A stretch of 30,849 bases of DNA, from NCBI GenBank assembly GCA_937958185.1, contig CALFFN010000018.1, positions 1 through 30,849 of the forward strand. Reading direction: 5' to 3'. The DNA is from an uncultured Neglectibacter sp. (GTDB lineage: Bacteria; Bacillota; Clostridia; Oscillospirales; Acutalibacteraceae). Position numbers and translations under genes: made by a program. Shown piece after piece: positions 1-7,774 of this stretch; the stretch's first letter is position 1, and every line of letters starts with the position of its first letter. The notes beneath the pieces are model-generated. The model was given only the letters and a program-made list of their open reading frames with translations, was not told the origin of the DNA and made no database searches.

Positions 1-74
1 GACGGGACTTGAACCCGTACGTCGTAGACACACGCACCTCAAACGTGCCTGTCTGCCAGTTCCAGCACTCGCGC
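1..74 (-). tRNA. tRNA-Leu (GAG anticodon), 3' end cut by window edge
   Basis: Read on the minus strand, the segment begins with acceptor strand GCGCGAG (68-74) and has a D arm. The anticodon stem CACGT/GCGTG encloses the loop TTGAGGT, so the anticodon is GAG. A long class II variable arm follows, then the T arm ACGGG-TTCAAGT-CCCGT. The window starts at the first base of the 3' acceptor strand, so the last six acceptor bases and the discriminator are missing. A class II variable arm with a GAG anticodon fits tRNA-Leu. The gene has its own consensus promoter just upstream and lies downstream of the amidotransferase gene in the same direction. Confidence 0.93.
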
Positions 75-89
75 ATATCGAGCTTATCA

Positions 90-118
90 ATTATAGCATT
101 GGGAATATTCGTTGTCAA
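90..118 (-). promoter_or_regulatory. Sigma-A promoter of the tRNA-Leu gene
   Basis: On the minus strand a perfect -35 box TTGACA (118-113) is separated by 17 bases from a perfect -10 box TATAAT (95-90). Transcription would start about 8-10 bases before the mature tRNA 5' end at 74. A full-consensus promoter is typical of strongly expressed stable RNA genes. Confidence 0.9.
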
Positions 119-165
119 GAAATTTTTCGCAGCCCGGCACAGCTTACCCTGCCGCTGCTGCGCGC

Positions 166-813
166 TCAGCACTGATTCAGGAAAAAATCAAAAATACAGC
201 GTCCGTCTACCGTATCCGCCCTTTTTTTGCGGAACGACATGCGTTCCGGGTGGAACTGAACGGCGTAAAGCTTCCGTTCCCGGTTTTCCAGGGCTTCGAT
301 CACACCGTCTGCTGCCGTGGCGGCAATTTTCAAAGCTGCTGCCGGGCGGTCCGCCGCCTGATGATGGGCACTGTTCACGGAAAATGTTTCTCCGTACAGC
401 GGGAAGAGAAAGCTGTCCGTTGGCACGGTGATTTGATGCACTTTATCTCCCGTGGCTTCCTCCCAGCGGTGAGTGGAGGAGGTGGGAAGGTCCTGGATCA
501 GATCGCCGCCCAGCGCCACGTTCAGAATTTGCAAGCCCTTGCAGATACCGAGGATCGGTCGCCCGCTTTCGCAAAAGCTCTTCACCAGCGCAAGCTCTGC
601 CAGGTCCCGCTTCCTGTTGATCCCCACGCTGCCCAGATTCTCAGCGCCGTACAAGCCGGGGTCGATGTCCGCCCCGCCGGGGAGCAGCAGCCCGTCGCAG
701 CAATCCGCAAACGCGGGGTTTTCCGCGAAAATTCCCATAGCGCCGCAGCCATCCAGCGCTTCGGCGTAATTTTTGCACACCTCTCGGCTGCCATAGATAA
801 AAATTCGTTTCAT
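166..813 (-). CDS. Gamma-glutamyl-gamma-aminobutyrate hydrolase family protein (peptidase C26)
   Basis: A 215-residue class I glutamine amidotransferase-fold hydrolase. The oxyanion-region motif LLLPGGADIDP is near residues 42-52, the nucleophile elbow GICKG puts the catalytic Cys at about 91, and QFHPE supplies the His/Glu (about 188 and 190). Family members such as PuuD cleave gamma-glutamyl amides in the cytoplasm; the substrate here is unknown. The start at 813 is chosen because GGAAGGA lies 8-12 bases upstream; the frame stays open to 915 but that extension overlaps the divergent gene and has no ribosome binding site. The protein is a little shorter than PuuD (about 250 residues). It is divergent from the carboxypeptidase gene at 896, and the tRNA-Leu lies downstream. 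Confidence 0.88.
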   Translation of the reverse strand: MKRIFIYGSREVCKNYAEALDGCGAMGIFAENPAFADCCDGLLLPGGADIDPGLYGAENLGSVGINRKRDLAELALVKSFCESGRPILGICKGLQILNVALGGDLIQDLPTSSTHRWEEATGDKVHQITVPTDSFLFPLYGETFSVNSAHHQAADRPAAALKIAATAADGVIEALENRERKLYAVQFHPERMSFRKKRADTVDGRCIFDFFLNQC

Positions 814-895
814 CAGCAATTCCTTCCTTCCAACCCTCCGGCAAACATGAATATGCGTGCTTTGGGCAGAATAATTCCAGAAAGGGCGTGTAATT

Positions 896-1654
896 ATGAG
901 AAAGCTTGCAAACAAAGGGAGAATGGGAAAAACGGACTATGTTTCCGGCGCCGTTATAGTGCTGGCGGTTTTTTTGATCCTTCTGCTCAGCTGGATCGGT
1001 TCTCTGGAAACCGAAAAAGACCTGCGCGCCGCTGCCCATAACGCTGCCCAGACCGTGGCGGGAGTGCAGCCGAAAGAAGAATATGTGCAGCTTTCCGACC
1101 CGCTGCTGGTGGTGGTCAATGACTGGACGCCCCTGCCGAAAGCATGGCGCGTCACGCCCCGCATGATCGACGACGAGCAGGTGGACGTCAAAATGTACGA
1201 CGACCTTTCTGCCATGACTGCCGCCGCGGCGAAAGAGGATGTCTGGCTCTGGGTCGTTTCCGGCTACCGCAGCGTAGAACAGCAGGAGGCTGTGCTGGAG
1301 CGGGCGATCCGGGAAAATGTAAAATCCGGCATGATGGAGATAGAAGCCGAAGAGGACGCTTTGCGAACCGTGGCCCGCCCGGGCTGCAGCGAGCACCATA
1401 CAGGGCTTGCAGTGGACTTCAACGATGTGACAGATGATTTTGAAGCCAGCGCCGCTTATGAATGGCTTGCAAAGCACGCGGCGGAATACGGCTTTATCCA
1501 GCGCTATCGAAAGGAAAAGGCGGAGCTTACCGGCATTGACCGGGAAAGCTGGCATTACCGCTATGTGGGCAAAGCCCACGCCAAAGAAATGGAACGGCTG
1601 GATTTTTGTCTGGAAGAATACGTGGAATACCTGAAAAAGCAGGGGATAAGGTAA
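896..1654 (+). CDS. VanY-type D-alanyl-D-alanine carboxypeptidase (M15B), membrane anchored
   Basis: The protein has 252 residues with one N-terminal membrane segment (about 16-35), then an extracytoplasmic LAS metallopeptidase domain. Visible family motifs are SGYRS (122-126), the zinc motif SxHxxGxAxD as SEHHTGLAVD (165-174, ligands H167 and D174), a Glu near 189, and WHYRYVG (His at about 220, third zinc ligand). The family removes the terminal D-Ala from peptidoglycan stem peptides. The first ATG has a modest AAAGGG site at good distance; the ATG at codon 10 has a purine run too close to it, so 896 is kept. No van-type regulatory genes lie nearby, so a housekeeping wall-maturation role is more likely than glycopeptide resistance. 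Confidence 0.9.
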   Translation: MRKLANKGRMGKTDYVSGAVIVLAVFLILLLSWIGSLETEKDLRAAAHNAAQTVAGVQPKEEYVQLSDPLLVVVNDWTPLPKAWRVTPRMIDDEQVDVKMYDDLSAMTAAAAKEDVWLWVVSGYRSVEQQEAVLERAIRENVKSGMMEIEAEEDALRTVARPGCSEHHTGLAVDFNDVTDDFEASAAYEWLAKHAAEYGFIQRYRKEKAELTGIDRESWHYRYVGKAHAKEMERLDFCLEEYVEYLKKQGIR

Positions 1655-1765
1655 TGCTTCTTTTTTATTATAGACAAAACATCGGGATTTGACAAGAAAA
1701 GGCAGGGTGAATAAAAGCAAAAGCTACAAATTTTCGGGACTTCCCTCACAAAAAGCAGATTTCTA

Positions 1766-1795
1766 TTGCGCAACAGGTGCAGAGTGAGCTATAAT
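1766..1795 (+). promoter_or_regulatory. Candidate promoter of gltX-glnS
   Basis: A perfect -10 box TATAAT (1790-1795) lies 18 bases after a partial -35 box TTGCGC (1766-1771). The start codon of gltX is at 1833, giving a short leader without obvious structure. Confidence 0.65.
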
Positions 1796-1832
1796 AGGTA
1801 CAGTTTTTTCATTTGCGAAAGAGGGAGTACCT

Positions 1833-3281
1833 ATGGCTACAGTTCGGACAAGATTTGCGCCCAGCCCCACGGGCTTTATGCATGTGGGAAATCTGCGCAC
1901 GGCGCTGTATGAGTATCTGGTGGCAAAGTCCCAGGGCGGAAAATTCGTTCTGAGAATTGAGGATACCGACCGGGAACGGCTGGTGGAAGGCGCGGAGCAG
2001 GTGATCTACCAAACGCTGCGGCAGGTTGGGCTGCAGCACGACGAAGGTCCCGATATCGGCGGCGAATATGGTCCCTATGTGCAGAGTGAGCGGAAGGATT
2101 TGTACCGCCCCTATGCCGAGCAGCTTGTGCGGGAGGGGAAAGCCTATTATTGCTTCTGCACCAAGGAGCGGCTGGAATCCCTGCACGATGAAAGCGGTCT
2201 GGGAGGTTATGACCGCCATTGCCGCGATCTGCCCCAGGAGGAGGTGCAGCGTCTTCTGGACGCCGGCACGCCCCATGTCATTCGGCAGAAGGTCCCGCTG
2301 ACCGGCTCCACCACTTTTCAGGACGCCGTGTACGGAGAGATCACCATTGAAAACAAGGAAATAGAGGATCAGGTTCTTCTGAAAGCGGACGGCTATCCAA
2401 CCTATAATTTTGCCAATGTGATAGACGACCATCTCATGCACATCACCCATGTGGTGCGCGGCAGCGAGTATTTGACCTCCACGCCCAAGTATAACCTGCT
2501 TTACGAAGCCTTTGGCTGGGAGATACCCACTTACATTCACCTGCCCCTTATCATGGGCAAAAACGAGGACGGCAGCGTGTCCAAGCTGTCCAAGCGCCAC
2601 GGCTCCACCAGCTTTGAAGGCTTAGTAAACGACGGCTATCTGCCCCCGGTGGTGACGAATTACATCGCCCTGCTGGGCTGGTGCCCCAAGGACAATCAGG
2701 AAATATTTTCTTTACAGGAACTGGAAAAAGCCTTTTCCATCGACGGTATCAGCAAATCTCCGGCAGTGTTCGATTACGATAAGCTGAACTGGTTCAACGC
2801 CGAGTATATCAAGGCGATGTCCGCCGAGGAGTTCCTGTCTCACGCTATGCCGTATTACAAAGAAGTGTTCGGCGGGGAGGAAAAATCCTGGGACGTGCTG
2901 CAATCTATTTTGCAGGCGCGCATCACAAAATTCCAGGAAATCCCGGCAATGCTTGCTTTCTTCAAGGAACTGCCCGACTATCCGGCAGAGTTCTTTGTCA
3001 ACAAAAAGAGCAAGACCACATTGGAAAACTCTCCGCAGATGCTGGAAGCGGCGATTGAAACCCTGGAGCAGCTGCCCAGCTGGGAGCTGACCGCCATTCA
3101 TGACAGCCTGATCGGTCTCGCGGAGAAACTGGAAGTGAAGAACGGCACGCTGCTGTGGCCCGTGCGCATCGCGGCAGCGGGAACGCTGGTCACCCCCGGC
3201 GGCGCAATGGAGATTTTAGCTTTGCTGGGAAGAGAAGAAGCCCTCCGCCGGCTGCGGGCAGGGCTTGCGAAGCTTTCCTGA
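1833..3281 (+). CDS. gltX: Glutamyl-tRNA synthetase
   Basis: A 482-residue class Ic aminoacyl-tRNA synthetase that charges tRNA-Glu with glutamate in the cytoplasm. The HIGH-type signature RFAPSPTGFMHVGN (about 6-19), the EDTDRER motif (about 43-49) and the KMSKS-type KLSKRHG (about 250) are all present. The zinc-binding insertion is visible as CFC and a later DRHC segment around residues 107-132. Length matches the family. AGAGGGAG precedes the ATG at 1833. glnS starts 34 bases after the stop, so the two synthetases are probably co-transcribed. With a GlnRS encoded next door, this GluRS may not need to mischarge tRNA-Gln, but sequence reading alone cannot show discrimination. Confidence 0.97.
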   Translation: MATVRTRFAPSPTGFMHVGNLRTALYEYLVAKSQGGKFVLRIEDTDRERLVEGAEQVIYQTLRQVGLQHDEGPDIGGEYGPYVQSERKDLYRPYAEQLVREGKAYYCFCTKERLESLHDESGLGGYDRHCRDLPQEEVQRLLDAGTPHVIRQKVPLTGSTTFQDAVYGEITIENKEIEDQVLLKADGYPTYNFANVIDDHLMHITHVVRGSEYLTSTPKYNLLYEAFGWEIPTYIHLPLIMGKNEDGSVSKLSKRHGSTSFEGLVNDGYLPPVVTNYIALLGWCPKDNQEIFSLQELEKAFSIDGISKSPAVFDYDKLNWFNAEYIKAMSAEEFLSHAMPYYKEVFGGEEKSWDVLQSILQARITKFQEIPAMLAFFKELPDYPAEFFVNKKSKTTLENSPQMLEAAIETLEQLPSWELTAIHDSLIGLAEKLEVKNGTLLWPVRIAAAGTLVTPGGAMEILALLGREEALRRLRAGLAKLS

Positions 3282-3315
3282 CGAAAATCAGCCCAAAAGA
3301 AATGAGGTTTTAATA

Positions 3316-5013
3316 ATGAGTGAAGAAAAGAAAATGGATATTGCTGAGGTTGCCAGCACAAATTTCATCGATGATTTTGTGAAGGAGGACATGGCGCCCG
3401 GCGGACGGACAGAGGGCATGACGGTGCACACCCGTTTCCCGCCGGAGCCCAATGGCTACCTGCATATCGGGCACGCCAAGGCGATCTACGTTGATTTCGG
3501 TACGGCGGAGCGCTTCGGCGGTATCTGCAACCTCCGCATGGACGACACCAACCCCACCAAGGAAGACGTGGAATATGTAGACGCCATCAAAGAGGATATC
3601 CACTGGCTGGGATACGATTGGGACGACCGCTTCTACTATGCTTCCGACTTTTTTGAGGATATGTATAGGGGAGCGGAGGAGCTGATCGAAAAGGGGCTTG
3701 CCTACGTGTGCGAGCTGACCCCCGAGCAGGTGAAAGAAATGCGCGGAGATTTGACCACCCCTGCAAGAAGCCCGTACCGTGACCGCCCCAAAGAAGAAAG
3801 CCTGGACCTGTTCCGCCGTATGCGGGCAGGGGAGTTTGAAGACGGCAGAATGACCCTCCGGGCAAAGATCGACCTGGCAAGCGGCAACTTCAATATGCGG
3901 GACCCGGTCATCTACCGCATCAACCACTCCAGACACCACAGGACAGGGGACAAGTGGTGCATCTATCCCATGTACGATTACGCCCACCCCTTTGAGGACG
4001 CCATGGAATGTATCACCCATTCCCTGTGTACGTTGGAGTTTGAGGATCACCGTCCTTTCTATAACTGGGTCATTGAAAACGTCACCCTGCCCTCGAAGCC
4101 CCGCCAGATCGAATTTGCCCGGCTGGGCATCAACAATACAGTGATGAGCAAGCGGAAGCTCCGCGCTCTGGTAGAAGGCGGCTATGTGGACGGCTGGGAC
4201 GACCCCCGTATGCCCACCCTCTGCGGTCTGCGCCGCCGGGGCTATACGCCCGCCGCCATTCGGAATTTCAGCGAGAGAAACGGCGTTTCCAAGGTAAATT
4301 CCACAGTAGAGTACGCTTTTCTGGAGCATTGCCTGCGGGAGGACCTGAACCAGAACGCCCGCCGGGTCATGGCGGTGCTGGAGCCGGTAAAGCTCACCAT
4401 CGTAAATTATCCCGAAGGGCAGAGCGAGACCCTCACCGTGGAAAATAACCCCAACAAGCCGGAAGACGGCACGAGAGAGGTCACCTTTTCCCGGACGCTC
4501 TGGATCGAAAGGGAAGATTTTTTACAGGAGCCTGTTCCCAAATATAAGCGCCTGTACCCGGAGGGCCCCGAGTGCCGCTTAAAGGGCGCGTACCTTATCA
4601 AGTGCATAGGCTGTGAGACCGACGAAACGGGAAAAGTGATCGAGGTCAAGGCGGAGTACGACCCCCAGAGCCGCGGCGGCGACCCTGCCGACGGCAGAAA
4701 GGTCAAGGGCGCGACGCTCCACTGGGTGGACGCGGCAACAGCCCTGACCGCCGAGGTGCGGCTGTACGACAACCTCTTTACCGTGGAAAACCCGGAAGAG
4801 GGGAATTTCCTGGATTATCTGAACGAAGCTTCCCTGTCCGTACTGAACGACTGCAAGGTGGAGCGTTCTCTGCGGGACGCGAAGCCCGGGGAAAGCTTCC
4901 AGTTCATGCGCCAGGGGTATTTCTGCGCCGATAACCGGGACAGCACCCCGGAGCACCTTGTATTCAACCGTTCCGTCAAGCTGAAGGACAGCTTCAAGCC
5001 GGCTGGAAATTAG
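3316..5013 (+). CDS. glnS: Glutaminyl-tRNA synthetase
   Basis: A 565-residue class Ic synthetase that charges tRNA-Gln directly with glutamine. The GlnRS-specific nucleotide-binding signature FPPEPNGYLHIGHAK (about 39-53) carries the HIGH element, MDDTNPTKE follows, VMSKRKL (about 276-282) is the KMSKS loop, and the C-terminal half has the beta-barrel anticodon-binding region. Length is close to E. coli GlnRS (554). The ATG at 3316 is chosen because AATGAGG precedes it by about 8 bases; the longer frame from 3265 overlaps gltX. GlnRS is patchy in Firmicutes, many of which make Gln-tRNA via GatCAB. It is second in the gltX-glnS unit and is followed by a strong terminator. Confidence 0.96.
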   Translation: MSEEKKMDIAEVASTNFIDDFVKEDMAPGGRTEGMTVHTRFPPEPNGYLHIGHAKAIYVDFGTAERFGGICNLRMDDTNPTKEDVEYVDAIKEDIHWLGYDWDDRFYYASDFFEDMYRGAEELIEKGLAYVCELTPEQVKEMRGDLTTPARSPYRDRPKEESLDLFRRMRAGEFEDGRMTLRAKIDLASGNFNMRDPVIYRINHSRHHRTGDKWCIYPMYDYAHPFEDAMECITHSLCTLEFEDHRPFYNWVIENVTLPSKPRQIEFARLGINNTVMSKRKLRALVEGGYVDGWDDPRMPTLCGLRRRGYTPAAIRNFSERNGVSKVNSTVEYAFLEHCLREDLNQNARRVMAVLEPVKLTIVNYPEGQSETLTVENNPNKPEDGTREVTFSRTLWIEREDFLQEPVPKYKRLYPEGPECRLKGAYLIKCIGCETDETGKVIEVKAEYDPQSRGGDPADGRKVKGATLHWVDAATALTAEVRLYDNLFTVENPEEGNFLDYLNEASLSVLNDCKVERSLRDAKPGESFQFMRQGYFCADNRDSTPEHLVFNRSVKLKDSFKPAGN

Positions 5014-5093
5014 AAATACTTTGCGCCGAACCTTTGAAAAAGTGTTTTCACGGGAACGGCTGTCCCAAAACGATAGGACGATCGTCCTTGCAG

Positions 5094-5120
5094 GCGGAGG
5101 GAAGCTTCCCTCCGCTTTTT
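5094..5120 (+). terminator. Rho-independent terminator after glnS
   Basis: A 22-base perfect palindrome (5094-5115, halves GCGGAGGGAAG/CTTCCCTCCGC) is followed by TTTTT. It lies 80 bases after the glnS stop. A smaller perfect palindrome, GGACGATCGTCC (5076-5087), lies just upstream. Confidence 0.88.
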
Positions 5121-5129
5121 GCGGCGCTG

Positions 5130-5163
5130 ATTGTCACCCAAATAAAAAAACTCGGTTGACAAT
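5130..5163 (+). promoter_or_regulatory. Candidate BirA operator (biotin box) overlapping the birA-bioY promoter
   Basis: The left half-site ATTGTCACCC (5130-5139) and right half-site GGTTGACAAT (5154-5163) form an inverted repeat matching at 9 of 10 positions, with a 14-base spacer. This follows the known biotin-box layout TTGTnAACC-N14/16-GGTTnACAA. The right half contains the -35 hexamer of the birA promoter, so binding would block RNA polymerase. The downstream genes are birA itself, which carries an HTH domain, and bioY, so autoregulation by biotinyl-AMP-bound BirA is the natural reading. Confidence 0.8.
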
Positions 5164-5184
5164 CTGCCGCGCCTGTGGTATCTT
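5156..5184 (+). promoter_or_regulatory. Promoter of birA-bioY-DUF1284
   Basis: The -35 box TTGACA (5156-5161) is perfect, the spacer is 17 bases and the -10 box is TATCTT (5179-5184). It lies 23 bases before the birA start codon, so the leader is short, and overlaps the biotin-box-like repeat. Confidence 0.85.
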
Positions 5185-5206
5185 TTGGGAGAAAAGGAGT
5201 GAGCCT

Positions 5207-6223
5207 ATGAATATTTCCGATCAGGTGCTGGCGCTTCTCCGGGAGAGCAGCGATCCGCTTTCGGGAGAAGAAATGGCACAGCGCCTGGGCGTCAGCAGGA
5301 ATACTGTCTGGAAAGCGGTGCAGAAGCTCAGAAACGGCGGCTTTGCCATCGGCGCGGGAACGAACCGCGGCTATGTGCTCCTTTCGGAAAGCGGGGTGCT
5401 CAGCCCGGAAAATATTGCCGGGCGGCTCAGCGGAGCGGCGGCAGGCTGTACCATATGCGTCCTGGAGGAAGCTACCTCCACCAACACCGTGGCAAAGGAG
5501 CTGGCGGAGCAGGGAAAGCCGGAGGGCGCCGTAGTGATCGCCCAGCGGCAGACCGCCGGAAAGGGCAGGCTGGGGCGTTCCTTTTCGTCCCCGCCAGAAA
5601 CCGGGCTGTATATGAGTATCCTGCTGCGCCCCAAATTTTCCGCCGAGGAATCCCTTTCCATTACCACCGCCGCGGCGGTGGCGGTCGCCGGAGCCGTGGA
5701 AGCCGTGACCGGGCAGAACGCCCAGATCAAATGGGTCAACGATGTGTACCTGAACGGATATAAGATCTGCGGTATCCTCACCGAAGCGTCCATCGACTTT
5801 GAAACGCAGGGTCTGCGCTATGCGGTGCTGGGCATCGGCGTGAATATCCAGACCCCGGCGGGCGGCTTCCCGGAGGAACTGAAGGAGATCGCCGGGGCGC
5901 TGTATGAGAAGGACGCTCCGCCGGAAACCAGAGCCGCTGTCGCCGCAGAGATACTGAACCGCTTTTTCGGCTTTTATCAAACCCTCACCGACCGCCCTTT
6001 CCTGCCGGAATACCGGCGGCGTTCCCTGCTGACGGGCATGGAGATCAGCTTTGTCAGCGGCGGCACGAAGCAGAAAGGCACGGTGCTGGGCGTAGACGGG
6101 GAAGCCCGCCTGCAGGTGCGGCTGAAAAATGGGGAGGAGCGGCTCCTCTCCGCGGGAGAAGCGACCATTGAAAAAGATTTTCTGGAAAAGCTGCGAAAGG
6201 GGAAGAACGATGGAAAAGAGTAA
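5207..6223 (+). CDS. birA: Biotin-protein ligase / biotin operon repressor
   Basis: A 338-residue bifunctional BirA. Residues 1-60 are a winged helix-turn-helix (LSGEEMAQRLGVSRNTVWKA), so this is the DNA-binding class. The ligase core follows, with the biotinyl-AMP loop AGKGRLGRSF and the KWVNDVY and KICGIL strands, then a C-terminal SH3-like domain. It attaches biotin to carboxylase carrier proteins and, loaded with biotinyl-AMP, represses biotin genes. The ATG at 5207 has an ideal AAAGGAG site; the upstream open frame crosses the promoter and terminator. It is the first gene of a biotin uptake unit and overlaps bioY by 14 bases. A matching operator lies in its own promoter. Confidence 0.95.
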   Translation: MNISDQVLALLRESSDPLSGEEMAQRLGVSRNTVWKAVQKLRNGGFAIGAGTNRGYVLLSESGVLSPENIAGRLSGAAAGCTICVLEEATSTNTVAKELAEQGKPEGAVVIAQRQTAGKGRLGRSFSSPPETGLYMSILLRPKFSAEESLSITTAAAVAVAGAVEAVTGQNAQIKWVNDVYLNGYKICGILTEASIDFETQGLRYAVLGIGVNIQTPAGGFPEELKEIAGALYEKDAPPETRAAVAAEILNRFFGFYQTLTDRPFLPEYRRRSLLTGMEISFVSGGTKQKGTVLGVDGEARLQVRLKNGEERLLSAGEATIEKDFLEKLRKGKNDGKE

Positions 6224-6752
6224 AATTCAAAGGCTGGTGCTTACCGGGGTATTTGCCGCGCTGCTGGCGGTGCTGTCCCAGGTCTCCATTCCCATGCCGT
6301 CAGGGGTGCCCGTCACCCTGCAAACCTTTGCGGTGGCGCTGTGCGCTTATGTGCTGGGCTGGAAGCTGGGTACGCTGGCGGTAGCGGTCTATCTGGCGCT
6401 GGGCGCTGTGGGGCTGCCCGTGTTCGCCGGGTTCAGCGGCGGGTTCGGCACATTCCTGCACGTCACCGGCGGCTTTTTGTGGGGCTTTCTGCTGATGGCT
6501 CTGCTCTGCGGGCTGGGCGCGCAGACGGGAAAGCCGGTGTTCGCCCTTTTGCTGGGCGCGCTGGGGCTTGCCGTCTGCCATTTCTGCGGCGTGCTGCAAT
6601 ATGCGGCAGTCGCCTCCGCACCGTTTTTGGAAAGCTTCCTGCTGGTGTCGGCGCCCTATCTTTTGAAAGACGTTATCTCTCTGGCGCTGGCGTATCTGGC
6701 AGCGCGGGCTGTAGTGTTCAGCCTGAAAAAAGCGAGGCTGGTGGGCGAATGA
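6210..6752 (+). CDS. bioY: Biotin transporter substrate-binding component BioY (ECF S component)
   Basis: A 180-residue integral membrane protein with about six hydrophobic segments. The BioY signatures are clear: PMPSGVPVTLQTFAVAL near residues 28-44, a YLALGAVGLPVFAGF segment near 61-77 and a Gly-rich stretch after it. BioY captures biotin and passes it to an ECF energy-coupling module or works alone; no EcfA/T genes are in the window, so a shared housekeeping module is likely. The start overlaps the end of birA with a GAAAGGGGAAG site, so translation is probably coupled. The stop codon overlaps the next start as ATGA. Confidence 0.94.
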   Translation: MEKSKIQRLVLTGVFAALLAVLSQVSIPMPSGVPVTLQTFAVALCAYVLGWKLGTLAVAVYLALGAVGLPVFAGFSGGFGTFLHVTGGFLWGFLLMALLCGLGAQTGKPVFALLLGALGLAVCHFCGVLQYAAVASAPFLESFLLVSAPYLLKDVISLALAYLAARAVVFSLKKARLVGE

Positions 6753-7141
6753 AGCTCCGGGGACACCATCTGTTCTGCACCGCCCTTTTCTCCGGGCATG
6801 GGTACAGCGAAGAATTTACAAAAAAGATGACAGCCCTTGTCGCGGACCTGCATAAGGGCGAAAGAATCACCGTGCAGCTGGGTGCAGACGAAATTTGTTC
6901 CGTCTGCCCCAACCGCACGGACTCCGGCGGCTGCGCCCTCAGCACAGAGGACGTGCTGCGCCGGGACAGCGCCGCCCTGCGGGTCCTTCGCTTAAAGCCC
7001 GGAGAGACACTGAACTGGCAGCAGGCGGCGGAAAAGCTGAAAAATTTGACCGAGCCGGAGTTCCGATCCGTCTGCGGCTGCTGCCGCTGGCAGCGGGAAG
7101 GATTGTGCAGCCTGACCCTGCTGCAAAGCCGCCTGGCATGA
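6749..7141 (+). CDS. DUF1284 family Cys-rich small protein
   Basis: A 130-residue soluble protein. The N terminus KLRGHHLFC and the early GHGYSEEF segment match the conserved start of DUF1284 proteins. Cysteines occur as SVCPN (near residue 51), GGCALS, and a C-terminal cluster VCGCCRW...GLC (about 109-121), suggesting a metal or Fe-S site, which is inference. No function is established for the family. The ATG overlaps the bioY stop (ATGA), so it is translationally coupled to the biotin genes and followed at once by a terminator. Whether it has a biotin-related role is unknown. Confidence 0.8.
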   Translation: MKLRGHHLFCTALFSGHGYSEEFTKKMTALVADLHKGERITVQLGADEICSVCPNRTDSGGCALSTEDVLRRDSAALRVLRLKPGETLNWQQAAEKLKNLTEPEFRSVCGCCRWQREGLCSLTLLQSRLA

Positions 7142-7144
7142 AAT

Positions 7145-7180
7145 AACGCCCTGTCTCTCATAGGAGACAGGGCGTTTCTA
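7145..7180. terminator. Bidirectional terminator between DUF1284 gene and PAP2-like gene
   Basis: A perfect 13-bp stem, AACGCCCTGTCTC (7145-7157) with GAGACAGGGCGTT (7164-7176), closes a 6-base loop and is followed by TTTCTAT. It sits between convergent genes ending at 7141 (+) and 7221 (-). Confidence 0.85.
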
Positions 7181-7220
7181 TAAGTTCCTGCTTGTGGGGA
7201 ACATGCTGCTCTATAAAAAA

Positions 7221-7694
7221 TCACCGCAGAAAATTGGCAATGAGCGCAATGGCAAAGCCCAGCAGCGCCCCGCAGGCGACCTCGATCTGCCGGTGCCCCA
7301 GCGATTCGTTGAGCCGGGGGATCAGATCCTTCAGCTCCTGCTTGTCCACCTTGCCGTCGCTTTCTTCCAGATATGCTACAATGTGGTTGATAGCTCTGGC
7401 GTGCAGCCCCGCCGCCCAGCGCACCCCCGTGGCGTCGTACATGACGATAAGGGCCAGCACGAAAGCCAGCGCGAAAATGGGGGAGGAAAACCCATACAAA
7501 AAGTAAGAGGTCAGCAGCACCGAGCAGGTCACGGCGGAATGGGAGCTGGGCATTCCCCCGGCGCCGGCAAGCCGCCGCCGGTCAAACTGCCGGTGCCGGA
7601 CAGCGTCTATCAGCGTTTTCAGCCCCTGTGCGCTGAGCCAGGCTACCACGCTGACATTGATGAGCGGGTTGGAGATCAAAAAACTGAGATTCAT
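7221..7694 (-). CDS. Divergent PAP2 family / acid phosphatase-haloperoxidase-related membrane protein (YuiD-like)
   Basis: A 157-residue membrane protein. Residues GGMPSSHSA (about 46-54) are the PAP2-type phosphatase motif, and a second conserved element, MYDATGVRWAAGLHA (about 84-98), follows a hydrophobic segment, as in the DUF212/YuiD family. The C terminus has the conserved GHRQIEVACGALLG segment and a last membrane helix. Substrate and role are not known. The start at 7694 is preferred because AAAGGAA lies 9 bases upstream; twelve extra codons are open above it without a better site. It has its own promoter, divergent from queH, and a roughly 100-base leader with two potential hairpins. 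Confidence 0.83.
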   Translation of the reverse strand: MNLSFLISNPLINVSVVAWLSAQGLKTLIDAVRHRQFDRRRLAGAGGMPSSHSAVTCSVLLTSYFLYGFSSPIFALAFVLALIVMYDATGVRWAAGLHARAINHIVAYLEESDGKVDKQELKDLIPRLNESLGHRQIEVACGALLGFAIALIANFLR

Positions 7695-7737
7695 GGCAGC
7701 AATTCCTTTACGGGATTCTTTTGTTTTCACTGCTTTG

Positions 7738-7770
7738 AAAAAGGGCAGTGTTTTACCTCTCAGCCCTTTT
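7738..7770 (-). promoter_or_regulatory. Possible attenuator hairpin in the leader of the PAP2-like gene
   Basis: On the minus strand AAAAGGGC (7770-7763) pairs with GCCCTTTT (7746-7739), followed by another T, giving a terminator-like stem between the predicted transcription start (about 7797) and the start codon (7694). The loop is 16 bases. No known riboswitch consensus is recognisable. Confidence 0.4.
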
Positions 7771-7774
7771 CCAT

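Noticed and set aside
896..1654. Glycopeptide-resistance vanY
   Set aside because: The peptidase matches the VanY family but no vanRS, vanHAX or similar gene is present, so a resistance role is not supported.
641..1720. 359-codon minus-strand open frame opposite the carboxypeptidase
   Set aside because: It crosses two real genes and the intergenic region, with low-complexity antisense-like composition.
1655..1832. Possible T-box leader before gltX (a GGCAGGGTGAA string)
   Set aside because: The T-box core AGGGTGGNACCGCG is not present, and the best promoter lies downstream of the string, so it would not be in the transcript.
7738..7770. TPP riboswitch-like GGGCTGAGAGG on the minus strand before the PAP2-like gene
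   Set aside because: Only the short CTGAGA piece matches; the second conserved half of the thi-box is missing and the downstream gene is unrelated to thiamine.
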